DNA from: Nitrospirota bacterium
GTDB taxonomy: Bacteria; Nitrospirota; Thermodesulfovibrionia; UBA6902; DSMQ01
DNA length: 64,000 nucleotides
Reading direction: 5' to 3'
Assembly (NCBI GenBank): GCA_016208965.1
Contig: JACQXB010000023.1
Location: 1 to 64,000, forward strand
Shown: positions 19,011 through 27,946 of the stretch, piece by piece
Position numbering within the stretch: position 1 is the stretch's first letter
How the letters are laid out: each line of letters begins with the position of its first letter
Position numbers and translations under genes: made by a program
Notes under the pieces: generated by a model
Seen by the model: only the letters and a program-made list of their open reading frames with translations
Database searches by the model: none
What the model was told of the DNA's origin: nothing

Positions 19011-19150
19011 AGCGATTTACATTTATACATAGCAGGCATAGATGACAGAAAAGGCTTTGTTGCAACACCTTTAGACATGCCATACTGCAAGCCCTGATTC
19101 CACTTATCAAATGTGTTTTAAGGCTAAAAGGATTTGCAGTATGGCATAAG
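19011..19150. repeat. 140-bp dispersed repeat, copy 1 (overlaps murJ start)
   Basis: Bases 19011-19150 match 26566-26705 with only two visible differences (GGCATA/GACATA and TCAAATG/TCAGATG). The last third is bounded by inverted repeats ATGCCATACTGCAA and TTGCAGTATGGCAT. The flanks differ between copies, so this is a mobile-type unit of about 140 bases. On the plus strand it contains a 30-codon frame beginning LSDLHLYIAGIDDRKGFVA. Confidence 0.9.
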
Positions 19151-20693
19151 AATAGCCACTTTTATTAGCAGGGTTTTAGGCTATATAAAAGACATGATAT
19201 TAGCTGTTTTCTTTGGTGCAACAGGGCTTTCAGACACATTCTTTGTTGCATTCAGAATCCCCAATCTTTTAAGAGAACTCTTTGCAGAAGGCTCCATGTC
19301 TTCTGCGTTCATCCCTGTTCTTACAGAGCATCAGACAAAACAGGGGATGGAAGAGGCAAAGAAACTTGTAAAAATTATATTTACAGCCATCCTGATTTTC
19401 GTTAGCTTAATATGTCTCATTGGCATTATCTTTGCTCCTGCAATTGTGACAATAATAGCCCCTGGTTTTCTCAGTATGCCAGAGAAATTTTCGTTAACCG
19501 TACTCTTAACAAGAGTAATGTTCCCTTTTCTTTTATTTATCAGCCTTGCAGCCCTTGTAATGGGGGCATTGAATATAAGACGTGTTTTTTTTATACCAGC
19601 GCTTGCCCCTGCAATGTTGAATGCTGCCATAATAGCTACTGTCCTCATATTTACTACGAGAATGGAACAACCCATTGTTGCTGTTGCAATAGGAGTAGCA
19701 TTTGGAGGATTCATCCAGTTTGCATTTCAACTGCCTTCTTTTTTTAAAAATGGGTACAGCTTAGCGCCAGAATATAATTTCACTCATCCAGGACTCAAAA
19801 AGATGGCTATACTTATTCTTCCTGCAACTATGGGAATGGCGGTTGCACAGATAAATATATTCGTCAGTACAATCCTTGCATCATATCTTCCTGAAGGCAG
19901 TATTACTTATCTTTATTATTCAATGCGTCTTATACAGTTTCCTATCGGGATATTCGGCGTTGCAATGGGGATGGCGGTTCTTCCAACCCTCTCAGAGCAT
20001 GCAGTAAAAGGAGAGTTTGACAAACTAAGAGGCGATTTTTCATTTGCATTAAGAATGCTTTTCTTTATTACCGTCCCAGCAATGGCAGGATTAATTGCAT
20101 TAAGAGAGCCGATAGTTAATATACTTTTTCAGAGGGGTAGATTTGACTATATTGCAACAACAGGCACAACACAGGCGCTGCTCTTCTACTCCCTCGGGAT
20201 ATGGGCGATAGTTGGCACGAGGATTGTCACAGCAAGCTTTTATTCAATGCAGGACACCAAAACACCGGTAAAGATTGCTGTTGCGGCATTAACAACAAAT
20301 ATCATTTTGAGCCTTGTTTTTATGGGACCGCTTAAACACGGCGGCCTTGCCCTCGCTAATGCCATTGCTTCATCTGTAAACTTTATTGCCCTTTTTTCTT
20401 TGCTGAGAAAAAAGCTTGGCAGGGTTGACGGGAGAAATATACTAAGGTCTTTTGTGAAGACATCTCTTGCATCTGCGATTATGGGTGCAGCAGGCTGGTT
20501 GATAATAAGGAGCGGCATGTGGAAAGAAAGCGGTATGCTGATGCAAAAAACTTATACGCTTTCAGGTGTGACGGCGGTATGCATTGCAATATATCTCTTA
20601 ATCATGCGCCTCTCAAAAAGTGAAGAGCTAAAATATCTTATAGGAATGTACAAAGAAAGAAGACTTAAATCACAAACACAAAGCAATGGCTGA
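19134..20693 (+). CDS. murJ: Lipid II flippase MurJ
   Basis: This 519-residue protein of about 14 transmembrane segments has the MurJ hallmarks ISRVLGYIKDMILAVFFGATGLSDTFFVAFRIPNLLRELFAEGSMSSAFIPVLTEH, and later VLPTLSEHA. It moves lipid II across the inner membrane for peptidoglycan synthesis. An in-frame stop lies at 19125-19127, so the coding region must begin at TTG 19134, inside the right end of the 140-bp repeat, or at a non-standard codon just after it. Residues 1-5 are therefore repeat-encoded. The rest aligns normally. Confidence 0.92.
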   Translation: MQYGIRIATFISRVLGYIKDMILAVFFGATGLSDTFFVAFRIPNLLRELFAEGSMSSAFIPVLTEHQTKQGMEEAKKLVKIIFTAILIFVSLICLIGIIFAPAIVTIIAPGFLSMPEKFSLTVLLTRVMFPFLLFISLAALVMGALNIRRVFFIPALAPAMLNAAIIATVLIFTTRMEQPIVAVAIGVAFGGFIQFAFQLPSFFKNGYSLAPEYNFTHPGLKKMAILILPATMGMAVAQINIFVSTILASYLPEGSITYLYYSMRLIQFPIGIFGVAMGMAVLPTLSEHAVKGEFDKLRGDFSFALRMLFFITVPAMAGLIALREPIVNILFQRGRFDYIATTGTTQALLFYSLGIWAIVGTRIVTASFYSMQDTKTPVKIAVAALTTNIILSLVFMGPLKHGGLALANAIASSVNFIALFSLLRKKLGRVDGRNILRSFVKTSLASAIMGAAGWLIIRSGMWKESGMLMQKTYTLSGVTAVCIAIYLLIMRLSKSEELKYLIGMYKERRLKSQTQSNG

Positions 20694-21146
20694 TATTCAC
20701 TTATTCAGAGACATTAGTATCTGCTTAAATGTCATGCTGGCTATTATAATCCAACTTATACAAACTGCAATGCTTATGGATCTAACGTGAATTGTACAAC
20801 TACTGGTGGAGACTATGTTGATAATCTATGTTTCGATTTACTGAAGGAATTTGTCCCTGACCGTGACTGGAACATACATCAAATAAGTATCATCAGAAAT
20901 GCCCTTATTGATGTTCTTACAAAATTTCATGGGAAAAAAGAATACGACCTATATCCTTGGCTGCTTGAGTCTGAGCTCCTGTCCTTGCATTTGTCTTAAA
21001 TATTCTTAGCGAATATCATTTCTGAAGGCGCCAAACCCACTTCGTAGGTGGGCGTGGACTCTCCTATTTGTGGTTATTACCATTTTTTGTGCTTTTATAT
21101 TAAAATTAATAACTACGAATAAATGACCTTCTCATAATAATGGGTT
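20694..21146. other. Intergenic region between murJ and tRNA-Ser
   Basis: It holds one weak short reading frame (listed separately) and a small hairpin CCCAC-TTCGTA-GGTGGG near 21038-21055. No other gene or element is recognised. Confidence 0.4.
20787..20999 (+). CDS. Possible small protein of unknown function
   Basis: A 70-codon frame beginning at GTG encodes an acidic product (DNLCFDLLKEFVPDRDWNIHQISIIRNALIDVLTKFH). Composition looks protein-like, but there is no good ribosome site, the N-terminal ten residues look unnatural, and no family is recognised. It may be a gene remnant. Confidence 0.3.
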   Translation: MNCTTTGGDYVDNLCFDLLKEFVPDRDWNIHQISIIRNALIDVLTKFHGKKEYDLYPWLLESELLSLHLS

Positions 21147-21234
21147 GGAGGAGTGGCCGAGTGGACGATGGCGGCGGTCTTGAAAACCGTTGTACCGAAA
21201 GGTACCGTGGGTTCGAATCCTACCTCCTCCGCCA
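21147..21234 (+). tRNA. tRNA-Ser (anticodon TGA)
   Basis: Acceptor arm GGAGGAG pairs with CTCCTCC at 21224-21230. The anticodon loop is CTTGAAA, with a long variable arm (GTACCGAAAGGTACC) as expected for serine tRNA, and TTCGAAT in the T loop. CCA is encoded. It lies convergently next to serS, its own synthetase gene. Confidence 0.95.
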
Positions 21235-21243
21235 TTTACTTGT

Positions 21244-22533
21244 TTATTTCTTAGTTATTTTGTTTATGCCCATATATGGCTGTAACACCTCGGGTATTAT
21301 AACAGAGCCGTTTTCTTGTTGGAAATTTTCAAGTATTGCTGCGAATGTGCGTCCTATTGCGAGTCCTGAGCCGTTTAGGGTATGCACAAACTCTGTGCCT
21401 TTTTGCCCTTTACGCTTGAATCTTATGTCAGCTCTCCTTGACTGAAAATCCTCAAAATTAGAGCATGAGGATACCTCTCTGTATTTTCCTTGTGCAGAAA
21501 ACCAGACTTCAATATCATAAGTTTTGGCAGATGAGAATCCCAAATCTCCTGTGCAGAGTGCAACCACACGATAAGGAAGCTCCAATCTTTTCAGAACCTC
21601 TTCTGCATTGGTTGTAAGAGATTCAAGTTCATTATAAGAGTCTTCAGGTTTTACAAATTTTACAAGTTCTACTTTATTAAACTGATGTTGTCTTATAAGT
21701 CCTTTTGTGTCTTTACCGTATGAGCCTGCTTCACGCCTGAAACACGGAGTATATGCAGTGTAATAAATCGGCAGGTCTTCTTCATTTAGAATCTCATCTC
21801 TGTGAATGTTTGTAACAGGAACCTCAGCAGTAGGTATAAGGAAAAAATCCCTTTCGTCATTGCTAATCTTAAAGAGGTCATCCTCAAATTTGGGAAGCTG
21901 TCCTGTGCCTGTCATAGCCTCTTTATTCACAATGATTGGGGGGAATACCTCTGTATATCCGAATTCATTTGTATGCAGGTCAAGCATGAAGTTTACCAGT
22001 GCCCTTTCGAGCTTTGCCCCAGGACCCTTATATAGAACAAACCTCGCTCCTGCAATCTTCCCAGCCCTTTCAAAATCAAGGATCCCAAGACTCTCTCCTA
22101 TTTCCCAGTGGTTTTTGGGGACAAAAGAAAATTGTGGTATTTCTCTCCATCTTCTTATCTCAAGATTTCCTGTGTCATCCTTTCCTAACGGGACTGATTT
22201 ATGGGGTATATTAGGCATAAACAAAAGCTCTTGAATGGCTTTGCTCTCTAATTCCCGCAGATGTTGCTCTTTCTGGGTTATTTCATCAGAGACGGTCTTG
22301 GCATTCTCTAAAAGGGTTGGGTTGTTTTCACCTATCCTTCTGAGCCTTCCTATTTCTTCAGAGAGTTCATTCCTTCTCTGTCTAAGGCTCTCGACAACTC
22401 CAAGTAAGGTTCTCCTTTCAGACTCTATTCGTAGCAATTCATCAAGGATTGAGGCATCTACCCCCCTCTTTTTAATGGCATCTATAACCTTAACCTTATC
22501 CGTGTTTTCTCTTACAAACTTAATGTCAAGCAT
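21244..22533 (-). CDS. serS: Seryl-tRNA synthetase (SerS)
   Basis: This 429-residue class II synthetase has an N-terminal antiparallel coiled coil (about residues 25-105) that grips the long variable arm of tRNA-Ser. Motif 2 is [28 protein letters not shown] and motif 3 is [26 protein letters not shown] lies in the serine site. It faces the tRNA-Ser gene ten bases beyond its stop. A palindrome TTCCCTGTAGC/GCTACAGGGAA lies upstream near 22602-22626. No T-box-like leader was seen. Confidence 0.96.
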   Translation of the reverse strand: MLDIKFVRENTDKVKVIDAIKKRGVDASILDELLRIESERRTLLGVVESLRQRRNELSEEIGRLRRIGENNPTLLENAKTVSDEITQKEQHLRELESKAIQELLFMPNIPHKSVPLGKDDTGNLEIRRWREIPQFSFVPKNHWEIGESLGILDFERAGKIAGARFVLYKGPGAKLERALVNFMLDLHTNEFGYTEVFPPIIVNKEAMTGTGQLPKFEDDLFKISNDERDFFLIPTAEVPVTNIHRDEILNEEDLPIYYTAYTPCFRREAGSYGKDTKGLIRQHQFNKVELVKFVKPEDSYNELESLTTNAEEVLKRLELPYRVVALCTGDLGFSSAKTYDIEVWFSAQGKYREVSSCSNFEDFQSRRADIRFKRKGQKGTEFVHTLNGSGLAIGRTFAAILENFQQENGSVIIPEVLQPYMGINKITKK

Positions 22534-22735
22534 AGTGATATATAAGAGTAAGATAATAGAAATTAAAAATCAACAGCCTGTGAAGATTTGGTATAATTGA
22601 TCTTCCCTGTAGCTTGCTACAGGGAATCTTAATGTAAGGAAGTTATTTTTTTTATATTCGCTCGCTTGATCCCGATGTTTCGGGAAATACGCTCGCTATC
22701 CATTTAATTAAATTACTTTAATTCTACGGGGTGTG

Positions 22736-23170
22736 ATGAAGTACCAGATTGGAAAGCCTAAGAGAATTATTGTCGTAAGGTTTGAAGATAGGGATGATGT
22801 GCTAAATGGCCTTGCGAGTATTGCCAGGAAAGAGGACATCAGGGCAGGGGTTTTCTGCCTTGTTGGAGGAATGAGAGAAGGCAGTATCGTGGTTGGTCCT
22901 GAGAAAGACGAGATACCTCCAAAACCTGTGTGGAAAGGGCTTGGAGAAAGCCATGAGGTTGTTGGTCTTGGAACAATCTTCTGGGAGGGTGAGGAGCCAA
23001 AGATTCACTTTCATGGAGCCTTTGGCAAAAAAGATATGGTGAAGGTTGGATGCCTCAGAGAAAAATCAGAGACCTTTCTTGTGCTTGAGGCAGTTATTAT
23101 AGAGATAGAGGGAGTAGATGCTGTCAGAGAATTTGATCCTGTTTCAGGACTTACGCTTTTAAAACTCTAA
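22736..23170 (+). CDS. PPC/DUF296 domain protein (AT-hook-associated fold)
   Basis: This single-domain protein of about 144 residues has the PPC pattern. It runs from R.IVVRFEDRDDVLNGLASIARKEDIRAGVFCLVGGMREGSIVV, through SHEVVGLGTIFW, to IHFHGAFGKKD with conserved histidines, ending LLKL. Bacterial members form trimers and may bind metal or DNA. ATG 22736 is preferred to GTG 22733, with GGGGTG upstream. Its 3' end overlaps the convergent Fis-type gene by 20 bases. Confidence 0.85.
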   Translation: MKYQIGKPKRIIVVRFEDRDDVLNGLASIARKEDIRAGVFCLVGGMREGSIVVGPEKDEIPPKPVWKGLGESHEVVGLGTIFWEGEEPKIHFHGAFGKKDMVKVGCLREKSETFLVLEAVIIEIEGVDAVREFDPVSGLTLLKL

Positions 23171-23612
23171 GGTCTATTTTTAGTTTCTTAATTTTTTCTC
23201 TTAATGTATTACGGTTTATTCCTAAGAGTTTTGATGCCTTTATCTGATTGCCTTTTGTCTCTTTTAGAACCATTGTAATCAGTGCCTTTTCTACCTCTGG
23301 GATAACAGTGTCATAGAGATTAAATTTTTCAAGGCGATTTATGTTTTGAATAAATCTCCTTAGTCTTTCCTCTATAAACTCCCCAATAGACCTTGCCTGC
23401 CTTTTCTTAATATCAAAATCTTCTATCTCTAATACAGGACATTGAGACAAGATACACGCCTTTTTAACTGCACTTTCGAGTTCTCTTTCACTGCCCCTCC
23501 AGTGAGTTAAAAGATATTCTTCAACATCCCCGGATAGCTCCTTACTGCCTGTTTTAAGCTGTTCGTCTGATAACTTGATAAAGTGTCTTGCAAGAGATAA
23601 TATTTCTGTCAT
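23151..23612 (-). CDS. Fis-type DNA-binding protein, remnant of an NtrC-family activator
   Basis: The 153-residue product matches only the end of sigma-54 activators. LARHFI... and LLTHWRGSERELESAVKKACIL correspond to the post-AAA lid (normally L..Y.WPGNVRELEN). The C-terminal helix-turn-helix is VLKETKGNQIKASKLLGINRNTLREKIKKLKI. The receiver and AAA+ domains, including GAFTGA, are absent. It lies 45 bases downstream of a histidine kinase, where a full response regulator is expected. It may be a domain-reduced DNA-binding partner or a decayed gene. Confidence 0.7.
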   Translation of the reverse strand: MTEILSLARHFIKLSDEQLKTGSKELSGDVEEYLLTHWRGSERELESAVKKACILSQCPVLEIEDFDIKKRQARSIGEFIEERLRRFIQNINRLEKFNLYDTVIPEVEKALITMVLKETKGNQIKASKLLGINRNTLREKIKKLKIDLRVLKA

Positions 23613-23656
23613 TTGATATTGTTTAGAGTTTTGGGTTTAGGATTTTCTCTAAAAGC

Positions 23657-25195
23657 TTAGAGGTCTTTGCGTACAACAACCCTCTGATAGAATTCACACT
23701 TTCTGCAATCACCTAATTTTTGGGCAATAGCTCCGCTTACACCTCTTCCACAAAATGTACCTGCTACAACCCAGCATATCCTTCCGTAATTAGGATGGGC
23801 AGTGCATCTCATTCCTATAGCACCTTCTGCCTTCTCAACGCCGCATTTGTGGAATTCCCAGCACTTTATTTTGCTGTCATCTTCTGATGGTTGATATGGG
23901 AAATATAGTGTAAAAGATGTGCCTTTACCTGACTCACTTTGCACGGTTATTAGTCCATTATGCTCATCCATAATCTTCTTGCATATAGAAAGCCCCAGCC
24001 CTGTTCCCGCGCCTATGCTTTTTGTAGTATAAAAAGGTTCAAATATCTTATCTACCTTTTCCCGTGGTATACCTGTGCCTGTATCAGTTATCTCTATAAC
24101 AACAAACTTCACATCATATAACTCTCTCATAGATGTGCTTATAGTAATTGTCCCACCCTTGGGCATTGCATCTATGGCATTAGTGATAAGGTTATTTACT
24201 GCCTGCCTGACCTGCTCATGGTCAATCAGAACATGAGGAAGTGATGTATTAATGTTTTCCTTAATCTTGATGGATTGTTCATCACACATGACTTTGAATG
24301 TCCTTATGGACTCCCTTGCTGCATCGTTTATATCTTGTTTCTTTAGATGAAATCTTACCTCTCTTGAAAATGTGAGCACACCCCTGAGTATGTTCTCAAG
24401 CCTCTCAACCTCTGAGGCAATAAAATCTGCATATTCTTTTTCCTTTGTCCCTTCCGGGAGTATTTTATCAAGCCTCTTTGCAAATCCACCAATAGAGGTT
24501 AATGGGTTTCTAATTTCATGGGCTACATCCGCAGTAAGCTTTCCCATTGCAGCAAGTCTTTCTGCCTGAACGAGCTTTCCCTGAAGCAGCCTTAATGCAT
24601 CAATGGAACCTTCTAACTCTTTATTGAGGTTTGATATTTTCTCTTTGTCCTTTTTTAGTTTCTCTGAAAGCATCCCAATGGGCAGGGCTAATAAAAACAG
24701 AAAAACAGACCTAACAGCGAAATTAGTCCAGTGAAATTCATCGAAATTATAATCACTACTTGTAGATTTGAAATAAAGCACCGTTGACAGCCCTGCCACG
24801 GTTATCCCTGTGATATATCCATAATAAAAAGAGTAAAGAGCGGTAATTAAATAAAACCCGGTGAAAAAGGGGCTGTCAAAACCACCGCTTACACTGACAA
24901 GCAGTGATACAAAGGCAAAATCAAAAATAAGCGAGAGGAGATAAATAATCTCCTTTCTTATTGAGGAAATAAATAACAAGAGATAAATGAATATGCTGTA
25001 TACAGTAAAATAGATGAAGAGATTCGTTACATCTCTTGCTGAAGATTGTGAAATATCAGAGAATATAAGCCAGGCTATTCCACCTGCAAGGACAACAACT
25101 CGTAAAACAAAAAAGATGATATCAGCTCTCTCTATATATAGCTTTACCTTCTCATATCTTCCCTTCAGTTTTTTATAGACAGTATCCTGAGCCAT
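23657..25195 (-). CDS. Membrane histidine kinase with C-terminal two-CW domain
   Basis: The 512-residue kinase has about six N-terminal transmembrane segments (residues 25-175), then a coiled coil, the phosphoacceptor box VAHEIRNPLTSIGGFAKRL, N-box VNNLITNAIDAM, G1 DTGTGIP and G2 GTGLGLS. After the kinase core a Cys-rich tail of about 65 residues (KCWEFHKCGVEKAEG..C...C WVVAGTFCGRG...CRKCEFYQRV) matches the two-CW domain seen in anaerobe signalling proteins, probably metal- or redox-binding. The downstream partner is a truncated NtrC-type protein, so the cognate regulator is uncertain. Confidence 0.9.
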   Translation of the reverse strand: MAQDTVYKKLKGRYEKVKLYIERADIIFFVLRVVVLAGGIAWLIFSDISQSSARDVTNLFIYFTVYSIFIYLLLFISSIRKEIIYLLSLIFDFAFVSLLVSVSGGFDSPFFTGFYLITALYSFYYGYITGITVAGLSTVLYFKSTSSDYNFDEFHWTNFAVRSVFLFLLALPIGMLSEKLKKDKEKISNLNKELEGSIDALRLLQGKLVQAERLAAMGKLTADVAHEIRNPLTSIGGFAKRLDKILPEGTKEKEYADFIASEVERLENILRGVLTFSREVRFHLKKQDINDAARESIRTFKVMCDEQSIKIKENINTSLPHVLIDHEQVRQAVNNLITNAIDAMPKGGTITISTSMRELYDVKFVVIEITDTGTGIPREKVDKIFEPFYTTKSIGAGTGLGLSICKKIMDEHNGLITVQSESGKGTSFTLYFPYQPSEDDSKIKCWEFHKCGVEKAEGAIGMRCTAHPNYGRICWVVAGTFCGRGVSGAIAQKLGDCRKCEFYQRVVVRKDL

Positions 25196-25219
25196 AATAC
25201 ATAGGGGTTAAGAATTATT

Positions 25220-26530
25220 TTATCCTGCCTTCTGAAGCCCTTTGAATATATTCCATGTCTTTAAGATATCTATTGCCCGTTGAAGTTGAACATCCTCTTC
25301 CTCTGATACATCTTCTCCTGTCTCTATTGTTTCATCCTCTTTATCTGTCTCGGGTTTTTTATCTTTTATTGTGTCGTTTTCAAGATGTCTTTCAAGGTCT
25401 TTTTCTCTTATAATAGGATGTTTCACTCCTTTTTGGGTTTTGGGTTTCACAATAATATCAGGCACAATTCCTGTAGTTTGGATAGATATCCCTTTAGGCG
25501 TATAATACCGGGCAGTTGTAAGTCTTAGACCAGAACCATCGCTTAAAGGAATTACTGTTTGAACTGATGCCTTCCCAAAGGTCTTTGTCCCCACAATTAC
25601 TGCCCTTGACCAGTCTTTAAGCGCCCCTGCTACAATCTCCGAAGCACTGGCACTTCCTTCATTTACCAGAACTACCATGGGATAATCATAATGTTGTCCG
25701 TTATTCCTCGTATGATATTCCTTTCTTTCATCTCCCCTTCCCTTTATATAAACAACGAGTTTAGCCAGAGGAAGAAATTGGCTTGATACATCCACAGAAG
25801 ACTCTAAGAGCCCCCCAGGGTTATTCCTTAAATCAAGAACAAGAGAGGCTATTTTTTCCTTCTCAAGATTTTTCAATGTATTCTCAAGGTCTTGTGATGT
25901 TTGTTCCTGAAAGTTAGTGATTTTTATATACCCTATCCCTTCTTCTAAAACCTTGCTCTTTACACTTTGGATTTTTATTATGTCCCTTACGATAGGTATG
26001 TCCTTTGGCTCATCCCATCCCTTACGCATTATGGTTATTGTCACAGATGTCCCCTTGAGTCCCCTTAACTTACTGACCGCATCTTGTAAGTTCATGTCCT
26101 TTGTTGACTCACCGTTGATTTTAATAATCTTGTCGCCTGCCTTTACCCCTGCCTTATGTGCCGGGGTATCATCAATAGGCGCAATAACTGTAAGCATGTC
26201 ATCTTTTATCCCGATTTGAATTCCGATACCGCCAAATTCTCCCTTTGTTTCAACCTGCATCTCTTTAAATGCCTCGGGTGTCATGAAGGTAGAGTGCGGG
26301 TCTAAGGAATTAAGCATTCCTTTTATTGCACCATAGATAAGGTCCTTATCATTTGCCTCCTCCACATAGTTCTTCTTTATCAAAGAAAGCACCTCTGTAA
26401 AGGTTTTTAAGCTTTCATAATGCTCTTCTCCTGTTACCTTTGCTAAACCCCATTGCCCAATTGTTGCACCTGTAAAAACAAGTGTTATAATCAATATCAT
26501 CCATAAGAGTATTGTTTTTTGCCTAAACAT
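25220..26530 (-). CDS. ctpA: Carboxyl-terminal processing protease (CtpA, S41)
   Basis: The 436-residue protein has an N-terminal membrane anchor or signal. Next come a lid helix with LDPHSTFMTPEAF, a PDZ domain (GGIGIQIG...VKAGDKIIKING, about residues 95-175), the catalytic Ser in GSASASEIVAGALKDW and the catalytic Lys in GTKTFGKASVQ. The last ~70 residues are charged and low-complexity. It cleaves C-termini of periplasmic proteins. It lies downstream of an envC-like gene, an arrangement common in cell-wall loci, with a 140-bp repeat between them. Confidence 0.93.
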   Translation of the reverse strand: MFRQKTILLWMILIITLVFTGATIGQWGLAKVTGEEHYESLKTFTEVLSLIKKNYVEEANDKDLIYGAIKGMLNSLDPHSTFMTPEAFKEMQVETKGEFGGIGIQIGIKDDMLTVIAPIDDTPAHKAGVKAGDKIIKINGESTKDMNLQDAVSKLRGLKGTSVTITIMRKGWDEPKDIPIVRDIIKIQSVKSKVLEEGIGYIKITNFQEQTSQDLENTLKNLEKEKIASLVLDLRNNPGGLLESSVDVSSQFLPLAKLVVYIKGRGDERKEYHTRNNGQHYDYPMVVLVNEGSASASEIVAGALKDWSRAVIVGTKTFGKASVQTVIPLSDGSGLRLTTARYYTPKGISIQTTGIVPDIIVKPKTQKGVKHPIIREKDLERHLENDTIKDKKPETDKEDETIETGEDVSEEEDVQLQRAIDILKTWNIFKGLQKAG

Positions 26531-26565
26531 CTTTAACCTCCATAATTATGTTATCAGTTATCTTG

Positions 26566-26705
26566 AGCGATTTACATTTATACATAGCAGACATAGATGA
26601 CAGAAAAGGCTTTGTTGCAACACCTTTAGACATGCCATACTGCAAGCCCTGATTCCACTTATCAGATGTGTTTTAAGGCTAAAAGGATTTGCAGTATGGC
26701 ATAAG
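26566..26705. repeat. 140-bp dispersed repeat, copy 2 (upstream of ctpA)
   Basis: This is a near-identical direct copy of 19011-19150. It separates envC from ctpA in the minus-strand operon and includes the inverted arms ATGCCATACTGCAA (26633-26646) and TTGCAGTATGGCAT (26689-26702). On the minus strand it holds an open frame with VATKPFLSSMSAMYKCKSL. Confidence 0.9.
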
Positions 26706-26733
26706 ATAATCATCAGTAACTGTCCACCAAATT

Positions 26734-27945
26734 TTATTTTTTCCTTAACCAGTAAACTGGATTGATTGGTTTCCCTTTATATCTGATTTCAAAATACAGA
26801 CTTGGCACATTAAGAATTCCTGATTCTCCAACCCTTCCAACAGGCTGATATTCTTTAATAATATCACCTACTTCATGAAAAATCTCCGATAGGTGTGCAT
26901 AAAGGGTATGATAGCCATCCCCGTGGTTAATTATAAGAAGCTGACCATAACCCTTAAACCAGTCTGCATATACTACCCTTCCTCCGTATACTGCCCTTGC
27001 AGCCTCACCTCTTCCTGCCTGTATCTCTATTCCATTTTTGAAAACAGATATATTAAATTGAGGGTCCTTATAATTTCCAAATGGTATTAATATCTTACCA
27101 TCAACAGGCCATGGAAGTCTCCCTTTAAGTGCAGCGAAGCCCTTGCCAAACACCGGCGGGAGGGGTTCTTCTTTTTCAAGTTTTTTAATCATCTCAAAAA
27201 GTCTTTTTGATGATTCTTCAAGCTCTTTAATCATCTTTTCATAGGAACGTCTTTCCCTTTTTACAGAGGCAAGGAGGGTGTCTTTCTTCTGCCGCTCTAC
27301 CTGTATTTCGTCTGCCTTCTTTTTAATTTTTTGTTTGTTTATCTCAAGTTCTTTCTTAAGAACAGCCATCTCTTGCATTTTCATTTTAAGTTCGTCTAAC
27401 TCTTTACTATAAGCCTCCATCACTTTACGGTCATAATAAGCAATAAAACTAATATATCTACTTTTTTTAATCAAATTCTGATAATCCATGGCTGACATCA
27501 ATATAACCGCAGCATCACCTCGCTGTTGTTTGTAAAGACTCCTCAGTCGCTGCCTTAAAAATTCTTGCCTCTTTTCAAGCTTCCCATTGAGGGTGAAGAC
27601 CTCTACATCAAGTGACCTTATTTTTGTTCGAGTCTGTTTTAATCGATTGTCATAATACACCATTTCTTCCTTCTTCTCACTTAGCGCCTTATCTATCCTC
27701 TCTAATTCTGAAAGGATAGATTTTTCTTTTTTAATAGTCTTCGCTGCTTTTCGCTTCTCCATGTCAAGTTTTTTCTGAACTTCCTTAAGTTCATCCCTGG
27801 GATCAGAGGCTTCTACAAGTGAGAAGTAAGCCCGCCCCGCTTCGCAGAGCGAGGCCGGGGAAGTGAGAAGTAAGAAGTTAAAAACAAGAAGTAAAATCCG
27901 AACGTTCCACTTCCTACTTCCTACTTCCCACTTCCCATTTCTCAT
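26734..27945 (-). CDS. envC: EnvC-like murein hydrolase activator (coiled coil plus LytM)
   Basis: After a signal peptide, residues about 50-260 form long coiled coils and the C-terminus is a LytM/M23 domain (GGRVVYADWFKGYGQLLIINHGDGYHTLYAHLSEI). Zinc ligands are incomplete: GIEIQA replaces the HxxxD strand and LYFEIR replaces LHFEIR. This is as in EnvC, which activates amidases rather than cutting. Its gene follows ftsEX by one base, matching the FtsEX-EnvC system. The first ~45 residues (MRNGKWEVGSRKWNVRILLL...) are encoded by two palindromic repeats, including the whole hydrophobic core. Confidence 0.9.
   Translation of the reverse strand: MRNGKWEVGSRKWNVRILLLVFNFLLLTSPASLCEAGRAYFSLVEASDPRDELKEVQKKLDMEKRKAAKTIKKEKSILSELERIDKALSEKKEEMVYYDNRLKQTRTKIRSLDVEVFTLNGKLEKRQEFLRQRLRSLYKQQRGDAAVILMSAMDYQNLIKKSRYISFIAYYDRKVMEAYSKELDELKMKMQEMAVLKKELEINKQKIKKKADEIQVERQKKDTLLASVKRERRSYEKMIKELEESSKRLFEMIKKLEKEEPLPPVFGKGFAALKGRLPWPVDGKILIPFGNYKDPQFNISVFKNGIEIQAGRGEAARAVYGGRVVYADWFKGYGQLLIINHGDGYHTLYAHLSEIFHEVGDIIKEYQPVGRVGESGILNVPSLYFEIRYKGKPINPVYWLRKK
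27817..27945. repeat. GAAGTAAGAAGT and CCCGCCCCGC palindromes forming the envC signal region
   Basis: Direct and inverted copies of GTGAGAAGTAAGAAGT and ACTTCCTACTTCCCACTT span this region. A nested hairpin CCCGCCCCGCTTCGCAGAGC/GAGGCCGGGG lies between. All of it is translated as the N-terminus of the EnvC-like protein. Confidence 0.85.
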
Positions 27946-27946
27946 T

